DNA from: Oscillospiraceae bacterium
GTDB lineage: Bacteria > Bacillota > Clostridia > Oscillospirales > Oscillospiraceae
Direction of reading: 5' to 3'
Assembly: GCA_902767915.1 (NCBI GenBank)
Contig: CACXJE010000016.1
Coordinates: 1-64,000 of the forward strand
DNA length: 64,000 nucleotides
Below are positions 16,942 through 24,484 of the stretch, one piece after another (the first letter of the stretch is position 1; every line of letters begins with the position of its first letter). Both the position numbers and the translations under genes were made by a program. The notes below the pieces were generated by a model that was not told the origin of the DNA, made no database searches, and worked only from the letters and a program-made list of their open reading frames with translations.

Positions 16942-17433
16942 TTAGATTCTTTCCTCGGTGGATTCTGCGGCGTTCCGCTTCTTCCGGGGCTTGGCAGCGG
17001 GAAGCGCCTTGGGACCGTTCTCGGGCTTGGCGAACCGGGCTCCCAACTTGTTGGCCCAGTTTTCCTGGTAGGCGTCGTCGTAGGTCATGTGCTTCTTCTT
17101 CCGCAGCCGTTCAAAATAGGGAAGACCGGCCCAAAGAATCGACGGCAGGGCGATCACCGGCAGAAACAGAGGCCCCAGCATCAGGGACTGGACCGAATGG
17201 CCGTATTCGTGGGCCAGCAGGGAATGGTCTCGGGTCCTCCAGGTGGGATCCAAAAACAGGAACCGGCCCAGGGACATGGAACCTGCCCGGATGGTCCAGA
17301 TGGTCACCAGCGCGCCCTGATACTTGAAATGGGGGCAGCCCATGATCCGGAAAACCAGATAGACGGCGCCGCCTGCCAGATTCTGCAGGATCCCCCAGGT
17401 ATATTGCCAAAAGATATACAGCAGCTTCTTCAT
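16942..17433 (-). CDS. Putative membrane-associated HEYGH-motif protein
   Basis: 163 aa. N-terminal hydrophobic segment (LLYIFWQYTWGILQNLAGGA), then LLAHEYGHSVQSLMLGP, a HExGH zinc-type motif, and a further hydrophobic helix (LFLPVIALPSILWAGLPYF). The tail is Lys/Arg-rich. ATG 17433 overlaps the ddh stop by one base (GTG 17436 is an alternative), with no clear ribosome site, so translation is probably coupled to ddh. A metallopeptidase-like fold is plausible but the third zinc ligand is not obvious. It is last in the dapA-dapB-ddh operon. Confidence 0.6.
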   Translation of the reverse strand: MKKLLYIFWQYTWGILQNLAGGAVYLVFRIMGCPHFKYQGALVTIWTIRAGSMSLGRFLFLDPTWRTRDHSLLAHEYGHSVQSLMLGPLFLPVIALPSILWAGLPYFERLRKKKHMTYDDAYQENWANKLGARFAKPENGPKALPAAKPRKKRNAAESTEERI

Positions 17434-18419
17434 CACAGCATGTGAGCCCGCAGATCCTCACCGGAGCGGGGGCTCAGCCAGGCGGGGGCCACGTCCAGAA
17501 TGGTCTTGCAGCCGGTCATCCCGGCCTGGGCCATCCGGTGTACAGCTCTGGCGCAGGCGGCCAGAACGGAGCCGGTGAACTCGGGGTTGGAGTCCAGCTT
17601 CAGGCTGAATTCCACGGTGTGCTTGTGGTCCCGGTTCCAGCCGGTAACGCCGCCCCGGAGGACAGAACCGCCGTGGGGCAGCGCCGCGTGATCCCGATCC
17701 ATCTCCTCCTGGGTGATGAAGGTGACGGTGGTGTCATATTCGTCAAAGTAATAAGGCATGGTCTTGATTTCCCGTTCAATGCGGGCCTTGTCGGCTCCGG
17801 GGGCCGCCACCACCCAGCATTCCCGCAGGTGCTTGTCCCGGGCGGTCAGCACGGGCTGCTCGCCGTTGCGGACCCGATCCACCGCAGCCTGGATGGGCAC
17901 GGTGTACTGGCGGGCGTCCTGCACCCCTTCGATCCGGCGGATGGCGTCGGAGTGGCCCTGGCTGACGCCCCGGCCCCAGAAGGTTTCATCCTTGCCCTGG
18001 GGAAGCACGGCGTTGGCATAGACCCGGGCCAGAGAGAACAGACCGGGATCCCAGCCGCAGGAGATCAGCGCCACCGTGCCGGCGGCTTTCGCGGCGGCGT
18101 CCACCCGGGCAAAGTGCTCCGGGATTTTCGCGTGGGTGTCGAAGCTGTCCACCACGTTGAACATGGATGCGTAGTTGGGGGTCTGCTGGGGCAGATCCGT
18201 GGCGCTGCCGCCGCAGAGCAGCAGCACGTCGATCTGATCCCGCATGGCGGGGGCCTGTTCTACAGAGCAGACGGGGACGTTGGGTGTGCGGAGGGTCAGG
18301 GAGGCGGGGTCACGCCGGGTAAAGACGCAGACCAGCTCCAGGTCTTCGTTTTGGGCAATGGCGGCTTCCACCCCCTTGCCCAGGTTGCCGTAGCCGAGAA
18401 TTGCGACACGGGTCTTCAT
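17433..18419 (-). CDS. ddh: meso-Diaminopimelate D-dehydrogenase
   Basis: NADPH-dependent reductive amination of L-2-amino-6-oxopimelate (tetrahydrodipicolinate) to meso-DAP in one step, bypassing the acylated intermediates. 328 aa. The start at ATG 18419 has GAAGGAGG before it (MKTRVAILGYGNLGKGVEAA, a Rossmann GxGxxG). The longer open frame is not used. Family motifs SCGWDPGLFSLARVYANAVLPQG and FWGRGVSQGHSDA are present. Together with dapA and dapB it gives a complete short route from aspartate semialdehyde to DAP. Confidence 0.95.
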   Translation of the reverse strand: MKTRVAILGYGNLGKGVEAAIAQNEDLELVCVFTRRDPASLTLRTPNVPVCSVEQAPAMRDQIDVLLLCGGSATDLPQQTPNYASMFNVVDSFDTHAKIPEHFARVDAAAKAAGTVALISCGWDPGLFSLARVYANAVLPQGKDETFWGRGVSQGHSDAIRRIEGVQDARQYTVPIQAAVDRVRNGEQPVLTARDKHLRECWVVAAPGADKARIEREIKTMPYYFDEYDTTVTFITQEEMDRDHAALPHGGSVLRGGVTGWNRDHKHTVEFSLKLDSNPEFTGSVLAACARAVHRMAQAGMTGCKTILDVAPAWLSPRSGEDLRAHML

Positions 18420-18445
18420 GGTTGTGTTCCTCCTTCTATAACTAT

Positions 18446-18514
18446 GTAGGGCGGCCTGTCGCAGGCCGCCGTTGGTATGCAATCGAAGCGGGCGGCCAGA
18501 GGTCTGGCCGCCCT
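18446..18514. repeat. Two GTAGGG-family hairpins between dapB and ddh
   Basis: GTAGGGCGGCCTGTCGCAGG-CCGCC, then GGGCGGCCAGAG-GTCTGGCCGCCCT in inverted sense. The two stems share GGCGGCC and differ inside. Confidence 0.7.
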
Positions 18515-18522
18515 GCGGAGAA

Positions 18523-19266
18523 TTACTGTAAGATGCCGTTGAGGATGCTCTGCATGTCGTAGAGCCCGGGCTCCATGGTGACCACCCACTGGGCGGCGGT
18601 GAGGGCGCCTTCGGCAAAGAGCGCCCGGTCGTGGGCCTCGTGGCGGAGGGTCAGAGTCTGGGTGTCGGTGCAGATATGGATCTCGTGGACCCCCACGATG
18701 TTCCCCATCCGCAGGGAATGGACGCCGATGTCGGTGGGCTCCCGCTTGCCGTTTTCGTGACGGCCGATCACCAGCCTGCTGCCGGGCCGCACGGACTGCA
18801 CGGCCTTGGCCAGCGTCAGAGCGGTGCCGCTGGGCACGTCCAGCTTCCGGTTGTGGTGGGTCTCCACGATCTCAATGTCCGCCTCCGGGAAGGCCTTGGC
18901 GGCCTGCTTTGCCAGGGCGGTCAGCACCACGATACCCAGGGAGAAGTTGCTGGCCAGCAGCACCGGCACCTGCTCGGAGGCCCGGCGGATGCAGGCAAGC
19001 TCCTCCTCGGTCTGGCCGGTGGTGGCAATGACCAGCGGGACCTTGTGGGCCATCGCCCAGGCGGTCAGCGCGGGAGCCGCGCTGTGGTGAGAAAAATCAA
19101 TGATACAGTCCGCCTTGCCCTTGTAGTCAGAGATGGCGGTGTAGACGTCGTCCTCCTTGGCCATGGGATCCACTAAAATCAGATCGGTGTCGGGGAGCTT
19201 TTCCCGGATCACCCGCTGCACCACCCGGCCCATGCGCCCGCAGGCGCCGTGAATCAGATACTTCAT
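18523..19266 (-). CDS. dapB: 4-hydroxy-tetrahydrodipicolinate reductase
   Basis: Second dedicated step of DAP/lysine synthesis, NAD(P)H-dependent. N-terminal Rossmann motif HGACGRMGRVV. The catalytic region reads ETHHNRKLDVPSGTALTLAK (HHxxKxDxPSGTA). Two ATG codons compete: 19275 lies only two bases from GGAGG, so I prefer 19266 (MKYLIHGACG). About 247 aa, usual length. It lies 25 bp after dapA. Confidence 0.95.
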   Translation of the reverse strand: MKYLIHGACGRMGRVVQRVIREKLPDTDLILVDPMAKEDDVYTAISDYKGKADCIIDFSHHSAAPALTAWAMAHKVPLVIATTGQTEEELACIRRASEQVPVLLASNFSLGIVVLTALAKQAAKAFPEADIEIVETHHNRKLDVPSGTALTLAKAVQSVRPGSRLVIGRHENGKREPTDIGVHSLRMGNIVGVHEIHICTDTQTLTLRHEAHDRALFAEGALTAAQWVVTMEPGLYDMQSILNGILQ

Positions 19267-19291
19267 CGTTTCCATTTCCTCCCTGCGCCGG

Positions 19292-20179
19292 TCAGATCAT
19301 GCCGAAGGCCGACATCTGCTCATAGAGCTTGGAGCGGAAGGGCTCCTCCATGGGCGTCAGCGGCAGACGGAGCCGGTCCTGAATCTTGCCCATCCGGGCC
19401 AGCGCGGCCTTGACGGGGATCGGGTTGGTCTGGCTGAACAGGGCGTTGATGAGGGGCAGCAGCTGGAGCTGCAGCTGGGCGCTGCCCTTGACGTCTCCCC
19501 GGAAGAACCGGCTGCAGATCTCCACAGTCTGGGCGGGCATCACATTGGCCAAAACGGAGATCACGCCCTTGCCGCCCAAGGAGAGGATCGGGACGATCTG
19601 ATCGTCGTTGCCGGAGTAGATGTCCAGCCGGTCGCCCACCTGACGGAAGGCTTCGGCAATCTTGGAGATCCGGCCGTTGGCTTCCTTGATACCCACGATG
19701 TTGGGGTGGTCCGCCAGGACGCTGTAGGTGGAGGGCTCAATGTTGGTGCCGGTCCGGGAGGGCACGTTGTAGAGGATCACCGGCACAGAGGAAGCGTCGG
19801 CAATGGCGGTATAGCTGGCGATCAGACCGGTCTGGGTGGGCTTGTTGTAGTAGGGGGTCACGCAGAGCACGCCGCTGGCGCCGATGGCGCAGGCGTACTG
19901 GGTCATCATAATGGCGTGGCCGGTGTCATTGGAGCCGGTGCCGGCAATGATGGGGATCTTGCCCTTCACCCGCTGAACGGCGAACTCCAGCACCTTGCAG
20001 TGCTCATTGTCGGTGAGGGTCGGGGCCTCGCCGGTGGTGGCGCAGACCACAATGGCGGAAATGCCTGAGGCAATCTGCCAATCAATCAGATTGCCAAGCG
20101 CCTCGTAGTCCACGCCCTCTTCGTTCATGGGCGTGACGATGGCGGTTGCCGCACCCGTAAAAATATGCTTCTTTTCCAT
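19292..20179 (-). CDS. dapA: 4-hydroxy-tetrahydrodipicolinate synthase
   Basis: Condenses pyruvate and aspartate semialdehyde; a (beta/alpha)8 aldolase of 295 aa. The start is ATG 20179 (MEKKHIFTGAATAIVTPM) with AAAGGAG upstream; the longer frame has no site. The Schiff-base lysine is in NIVGIKEANGRI, the catalytic tyrosine in VTPYYNKPTQTG, and the pyruvate-binding TTGEAPTL loop is present. It is first in the operon dapA-dapB-ddh-HEYGH gene under the promoter at 20244-20272. Confidence 0.96.
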   Translation of the reverse strand: MEKKHIFTGAATAIVTPMNEEGVDYEALGNLIDWQIASGISAIVVCATTGEAPTLTDNEHCKVLEFAVQRVKGKIPIIAGTGSNDTGHAIMMTQYACAIGASGVLCVTPYYNKPTQTGLIASYTAIADASSVPVILYNVPSRTGTNIEPSTYSVLADHPNIVGIKEANGRISKIAEAFRQVGDRLDIYSGNDDQIVPILSLGGKGVISVLANVMPAQTVEICSRFFRGDVKGSAQLQLQLLPLINALFSQTNPIPVKAALARMGKIQDRLRLPLTPMEEPFRSKLYEQMSAFGMI

Positions 20180-20243
20180 AAAGATCCGCACTCCTTTGTT
20201 GAAAGTGTCATGCTTCTGGCCGCAGTCAATTCTTATTCGCTCT

Positions 20244-20272
20244 ATTATACCACGCAAGCCCAGACCGGTCAA
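20244..20272 (-). promoter_or_regulatory. Promoter of the dap operon
   Basis: On the minus strand TTGACC, 17 bp, TATAAT. The leader is about 60 nt; no lysine riboswitch fits in it. Confidence 0.8.
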
Positions 20273-20302
20273 GGGGGAGAATGTGGTTTTCCGTTGAAAG
20301 AA

Positions 20303-20333
20303 AAACCGCCGGCTAAGCCGGCAGTTTTTTAGA
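20303..20333 (-). terminator. Terminator of ychF
   Basis: On the minus strand AACTGCCGGC, TTA, GCCGGCGGTTTTTC, starting three bases after the ychF stop. Confidence 0.85.
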
Positions 20334-20335
20334 AA

Positions 20336-21409
20336 TTACACATTAAACAGGAAGTTGACGATGTCGCCGTCCTTCATCACGTAGTCCTTGCCCTCCAGGC
20401 GGAACAGGCCCTTTGCCTTGGCGTTTGCCATGGTGCCGCAGGCCTTGAGATCCTCGAAGGCCACTACCTCGGCCCGGATGAAGCCCCGCTCGATGTCGGA
20501 GTGGATCTTGCCGGCGGCTCTGGGCGCCTTGGTGCCCCGGGTGATGGTCCAGGCGTGGACGTCGTCGGGCCCGGCGGTCAGGAAGGAAATGTACCCCAAA
20601 AGCTCATAGGAGGTTTTGATCAGCCGATCCAGGCCCCGCTCCGTCAGACCCAACTCCTCCATGAACATCTGGGCGTCCTCGGCGTCCATGTCCATGATGT
20701 CCTCCTCGAACTTGGCAGCCACGGGCAGAACCGCTGCGCCCTGCTCGGCGGCCAGCTGGGAGAGGGCCAGGAACTGGGGATGCTCCCGGTAATTGGCCAT
20801 GCCGTCCTCGTCCAGGTTCGCCGCGTAGATTACCGGCTTGGTGGAGAGCAGGCCGCCGTCCTGAAGGATGTCCTTGTCCTCGTCGGTGAAGGGGAAGGTC
20901 CGGGCAGGCTGTCCTTCGCCCAGGTGGGCCAGCAGAGCCTCGCACATATCGGCCTCCCGCTTGTACTTTTTGTCGCCGCCCTTCAGATTCTTTTTGGCCT
21001 TGTCCAGCCGGCGCTCCACCACCTCGATGTCCGCCAGGATCAGCTCCAGCTCCAGCGTTTCGGCGTCGGAGCGGGCGTCGGCGGGCTCGGTGAACAGATT
21101 GTCGTTGTCAAAGCAGCGGACCACGTGGACCAGCGCGTCGGTCTGCCGGATGTTCTGCAGCACGGAGTTGCCCCGGCCCTGGCCCTTGCTGACGCCGGCC
21201 ACATCCACAAAGTCGATGCTGGCGGGGGAGTACTTCTTGGGCTTGTAATAGTCTGCCAGCCAGTCCAGCCGCTCGTCGGGCACCTTTGCCTGACCGATGT
21301 TGGGCTTGTTGGAGGCGCCGTAGCCGCCGGTCTCCGCCTTGGAGCCGGTGAGCGCGTTGTAAAGGGTCGTCTTTCCCACGCCGGGAAGTCCCACGATACC
21401 TAATTTCAT
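20336..21409 (-). CDS. ychF: Redox-regulated ATPase/GTPase YchF (Obg family)
   Basis: 357-aa P-loop NTPase of the Obg/YchF group that binds ribosomes and hydrolyses ATP in preference to GTP. G1 is GLPGVGKTTLYNALTG, switch/G3 DVAGVSKGQGRGNSVL, and the coiled-coil middle domain and C-terminal TGS domain (HAWTITRGTKAPRAAGKIHS) are present. The start is ATG 21409 with GAGGAG upstream. It is monocistronic with its own promoter and terminator. Confidence 0.96.
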   Translation of the reverse strand: MKLGIVGLPGVGKTTLYNALTGSKAETGGYGASNKPNIGQAKVPDERLDWLADYYKPKKYSPASIDFVDVAGVSKGQGRGNSVLQNIRQTDALVHVVRCFDNDNLFTEPADARSDAETLELELILADIEVVERRLDKAKKNLKGGDKKYKREADMCEALLAHLGEGQPARTFPFTDEDKDILQDGGLLSTKPVIYAANLDEDGMANYREHPQFLALSQLAAEQGAAVLPVAAKFEEDIMDMDAEDAQMFMEELGLTERGLDRLIKTSYELLGYISFLTAGPDDVHAWTITRGTKAPRAAGKIHSDIERGFIRAEVVAFEDLKACGTMANAKAKGLFRLEGKDYVMKDGDIVNFLFNV

Positions 21410-21460
21410 AAATACATCTCCTCGCAGCCTCCGCAGAGGCTTCATTCGTATAACAGATAT

Positions 21461-21489
21461 ATTGTATCACAAAAAATGCGCTTCCGCAA
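21461..21489 (-). promoter_or_regulatory. Promoter of ychF
   Basis: On the minus strand TTGCGG, 17 bp, TACAAT. Divergent from the radical SAM promoter. Confidence 0.65.
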
Positions 21490-21560
21490 CCGGAATCTTC
21501 CGGACCCCGTCGGGAATCTGACGGTTTTCCCGCAAAAACCCCGCCGGATTCGGAAAAAAC

Positions 21561-21589
21561 TTGCAAGCAGCAGAAAACTGTGGTAAAAT
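21561..21589 (+). promoter_or_regulatory. Promoter of the radical SAM gene
   Basis: TTGCAA, 17 bp, TAAAAT, about 35 bp before GTG 21625. Confidence 0.7.
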
Positions 21590-21624
21590 ATTCAGAAAGA
21601 AAAATTCGGAAGGAGGAACAGACC

Positions 21625-22482
21625 GTGCGATTTGCCAAGGCCTATGTGGAGATCACCAACGTCTGCAACCGCAGCTGCTCCTTCTGCCCGAAAACCCGGC
21701 GGCCCGGCAGCTTTATGACGGAGGCGGCCTTTACCAGGGTGCTGGACCGGCTCCGGGGCTGGACTGAATACCTCTATTTTCACCTGATGGGCGAGCCCCT
21801 GCTGCACCCGGAGCTGGATCGGTTCCTGGACCTGGCAGGGGAGCGGGGCTTCCGGGTGATCCTCACCACCAACGGGACCCTGCCGGACCGGATGCGGGAG
21901 CTGCTGCTTCCTGCTCCGGCCCTTCACAAGGTGAACCTCTCCCTGCAGTCCTTCGAGGGGAATGCAGGTGGAGATATTGAAAATTATGTCAACCGATTGA
22001 CCGACTTTGCGGCGGAGGTGGCTGCCCGGGGGATCCTGGTGAATTTTCGCCTTTGGAACCTGGACGGAGCGGAGACCACCGGGCAAAACCGGGAGAATAA
22101 CCGGATCCTGGAGCTTTTGGCGGAGGCCTTTCCGAAGCCCTGGCAGCCCAGCCGGGGCGGGGAACGCCTGGCTGACCGGATCTATCTGAGCTGGGGAGAG
22201 ACCTTCCGCTGGCCGGATCTCCGGTCAGAAGCGGTGAACGACCGGCATTTCTGTTACGGGCTCAAGGATCAGATCGGCGTGCTCTGCGACGGCACCCTGG
22301 TGCCCTGCTGCCTGGATCACGAGGGGGATCTCCCCCTGGGGAATTTGCTGCAGGAGGATTTGCAGACTGTCCTGGACCGCCCCAGGACCAGGGCCATGCT
22401 GGAGGGCTTCCGCCGGGGCGAGGCCGTGGAGGAATTATGTAAACGCTGCGGCTACGCGAACCGGTTCCGGTCCACGTCGTAG
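21625..22482 (+). CDS. Radical SAM protein with SPASM-like C-terminus
   Basis: 285 aa. The [4Fe-4S]-SAM motif is Cys14-x3-Cys18-x2-Cys21 (NVCNRSCSFC), followed by a SAM-binding HLMGEPLLHPELDRFL stretch. The C-terminus carries further cysteines (HFCYGL, VLCDGTLVPCCLDHEGD, LCKRCGY), typical of an auxiliary-cluster SPASM/Twitch domain. The start is GTG 21625 with AGGAGG eight bases upstream. SPASM enzymes usually modify peptides or carbohydrates, but no precursor peptide or partner is seen nearby, so the substrate is unknown. Confidence 0.85.
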   Translation: MRFAKAYVEITNVCNRSCSFCPKTRRPGSFMTEAAFTRVLDRLRGWTEYLYFHLMGEPLLHPELDRFLDLAGERGFRVILTTNGTLPDRMRELLLPAPALHKVNLSLQSFEGNAGGDIENYVNRLTDFAAEVAARGILVNFRLWNLDGAETTGQNRENNRILELLAEAFPKPWQPSRGGERLADRIYLSWGETFRWPDLRSEAVNDRHFCYGLKDQIGVLCDGTLVPCCLDHEGDLPLGNLLQEDLQTVLDRPRTRAMLEGFRRGEAVEELCKRCGYANRFRSTS

Positions 22483-22495
22483 AGCGCAGGAAAAA

Positions 22496-22531
22496 CCTCC
22501 CCTATCGGCCCGTAAGGGACAATAGGGGAGG
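22496..22531 (+). terminator. Hairpin after the radical SAM gene
   Basis: CCTCCCCTAT, 16-nt loop, ATAGGGGAGG, 14 bp after the stop codon. There is no T-run, so termination is uncertain. Confidence 0.5.
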
Positions 22532-22539
22532 GGGACCGT

Positions 22540-22882
22540 CCATAAGGGCGGCGCAGGCTGTCAAAGAACTGCCTGCATCCATATTTCCCGGATGCGGGAA
22601 GAATTGAAAATTGAAAGTTGAAAGTTGAAAATGAAGGTGTTTTTCAAATTGCCATTTGAAGGTGTTTTTCAAATTGCCATTTGAAAAACGGAAAACGAAG
22701 CCGCAAAAACAGGCTTTTTCCGCCTTGTTGGACCAGAAATTACAAAAAAAGAGAATCATGAACCTGAAGTTCCCGCTTTTTTCTCATCGTTCAAATAGCA
22801 ATTTGAACGATACCACAACTTTCAATTTTCAATTTTCAACTTTCAACTATTTTGACACGCTGACCGCCCATAAGGGCGGTGG
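22540..22882. repeat. Repeat-filled intergenic region (AT-rich palindromes and direct repeats)
   Basis: No gene seen between 22483 and 22912. It holds: (a) a near-repeat of CCATAAGGGCGG at 22549 and 22867; (b) TTGAAAATTGAAAGTTGAAA runs at 22602-22632 and their complement at 22820-22848; (c) a 25-bp unit repeated exactly twice, 22633-22657 and 22658-22682, containing the palindrome TTCAAATTGCCATTTGAA; (d) a related palindrome TTCAAATAGCAATTTGAA near 22791. The same AT-rich motifs recur at 36672-36755 and 41683-41745. Confidence 0.8.
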
Positions 22883-22912
22883 AGGGGTTCGCCCGCAGGA
22901 GGAGGTACTGCC

Positions 22913-23818
22913 ATGAATGAAAAACTGCACGCCGCTCTGAAACGCCAAAGCCGGCTCCGTCGGGACGGCTGTGAGATCCTGGACGAGGCGAAGCTCGACG
23001 CCCTGCTTCCGAAGCGGGACCCCAACGCCCATAAGGGAAATTTCGGCCGGATTTTGATCCTGGCGGGATCCGTGGGCTTCACCGGCGCCCCGGTGCTGGC
23101 GGCAAACGCAGCCCTCCGGGCAGGGGCCGGTCTGATCTTCGTGGGGGTGCCGGAGGCGGTCTACCCCATCGTGGCCCAAAAGCTGGACGAGCCCATGGTG
23201 TTCCCTCTGGCCAGTGACGAGGCGGGGCGGCTCAATACCCGGGCGATCCCGGAGATCGTAAGCCGGCTTGAGAATTGCGACGCCTGCCTGGTGGGCCCGG
23301 GCCTGGGCCGCAGTCCCGCGATTCTGGACGTGGTGGGCGCGGTGCTGACCCATGCTGCCTGCCCGGTGATTTTGGATGCCGACGGCATAAACGCCCTGGA
23401 GGGGAATATAGATATTCTGGGACAGGCCAAGGCTCCGGTGCTCCTGACGCCCCATGACGGAGAATTCCGCCGGCTCGGCGGGGACCCCGCTCCGGAAACC
23501 CGCTATGCCTCCGCCAAGGAGCTGGCCAGGCGCTGGGGTGTCACGGTGCTGCTGAAGGGCCACCGGACCCTGATCGTCAGCCCGGACCGGACCTGGCTCA
23601 ACACCACCGGCAATCCCGGTATGGCCACCGGGGGAAGCGGGGACGTGCTGGCGGGGATCATCCTGGCGCTGATGGGCCAGGGGATCGAACCGGCCACGGC
23701 TGCTGCTGCGGGGGCCTGGCTCCACGGAGCGGTGGGAGACTACTGTGCCCAGGTCTGGGGAGAATACGGCATGACCCCCACGGACATCATTGCCAACCTG
23801 CCCATATTCCTGAAGTAG
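22913..23818 (+). CDS. nnrD: ADP-dependent NAD(P)H-hydrate dehydratase
   Basis: Repairs hydrated NADH/NADPH (S-NAD(P)HX) using ADP; ribokinase-like fold, 301 aa. Seen: HKGNFGRILILAGSVGFTGAPVLAANAALRAGAG-type N-terminus, the KAPVLLTPHDGEFRRL motif, and the catalytic Asp in TTGNPGMATGGSGDVLAGII. Only the dehydratase domain is present; the NnrE epimerase domain fused in many bacteria is absent here. AGGAGGAGG lies before ATG 22913. It is first in nnrD-lipoprotein-alr. Confidence 0.95.
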   Translation: MNEKLHAALKRQSRLRRDGCEILDEAKLDALLPKRDPNAHKGNFGRILILAGSVGFTGAPVLAANAALRAGAGLIFVGVPEAVYPIVAQKLDEPMVFPLASDEAGRLNTRAIPEIVSRLENCDACLVGPGLGRSPAILDVVGAVLTHAACPVILDADGINALEGNIDILGQAKAPVLLTPHDGEFRRLGGDPAPETRYASAKELARRWGVTVLLKGHRTLIVSPDRTWLNTTGNPGMATGGSGDVLAGIILALMGQGIEPATAAAAGAWLHGAVGDYCAQVWGEYGMTPTDIIANLPIFLK

Positions 23819-23842
23819 GGGCGGCCGGTGGCTGCCCGCCCG
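23815..23842. repeat. GTAGGG-type hairpin overlapping the nnrD stop codon
   Basis: GTAGGGGCGGCCGGTGGCTG followed by CCCGCCC. The TAG stop of nnrD is the TAG of this GTAGGG element. Confidence 0.6.
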
Positions 23843-23875
23843 AGGAAATCCCAATCTTGTGAAGGAGTGACCCAT

Positions 23876-24484
23876 GTGCGGCGACGTTTGCTTGCCGTAC
23901 CGATGATGCTGCTCTGCCTGCTGTGCGCCTGCGCGGGCAAGAGAACCGAATCCGTTCAGGCGCCCGTGGACTTCCGGGCCGGGCTTCTGCGGGCCGGGGG
24001 CTGCAGCCTCCGGCTGGAGGCCACCGCCGACGTGGGGGATCAGGTCTGTGTCTTTGTCCTGGACTGTGTGCTGGGAGCGGACTGCAGCGCGGAGCTGACC
24101 CTGCGGGAGCCGGAGACCCTGGAGGGCATCACGGCCCGCATCGACGGAGACACCGGCAGCCTGCGGTTTGACGACGTCTGCGTTACCTTCGGCCTTCCGG
24201 CGGATTCCCGGCTTTCGCCGATGGAAGCCCCCGGCATGCTGATCCGGGCCTGGATCGAGGGCTATATCGCCTCCGCCGGGACGGAGGGCGAGGAGGGCTG
24301 CGCGGTCTACGAGGTGGGCTACGGTCCCGACGCCTGCCGGGTGGAGACCCGGTTCAATGCCGACGGGGTTCCGACCCGGGCGGAGCTGTCCCTGGAGGGA
24401 CATGTAATTTGCAAATTTGAAATCTCGGAATATCAATTACTTTCCGGAGGAGATTATGAAACTACTGAAGAGGACATGGGCTGA
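23876..24484 (+). CDS. Putative lipoprotein upstream of alr
   Basis: 202 aa. The start is GTG 23876 with GAAGGAG eight bases upstream; it gives MRRRLLAVPMMLLCLLCACAGKR, a short signal peptide with lipobox LCAC. The mature part has alternating beta-type segments (LRLEATADVGDQVCVFVLDC). In Bacillus subtilis the gene before alrA is the lipoprotein ydcC (LolA-like), and this gene occupies the same place, though I see no clear sequence match. Its last 29 bp overlap the start of alr. Confidence 0.7.
   Translation: MRRRLLAVPMMLLCLLCACAGKRTESVQAPVDFRAGLLRAGGCSLRLEATADVGDQVCVFVLDCVLGADCSAELTLREPETLEGITARIDGDTGSLRFDDVCVTFGLPADSRLSPMEAPGMLIRAWIEGYIASAGTEGEEGCAVYEVGYGPDACRVETRFNADGVPTRAELSLEGHVICKFEISEYQLLSGGDYETTEEDMG

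Noticed and set aside
22656..22916. An 86-codon frame in the AT-rich island before nnrD
   Set aside because: The product is Lys/Phe/Ser low-complexity from repeats, has no ribosome site and overlaps the nnrD leader.
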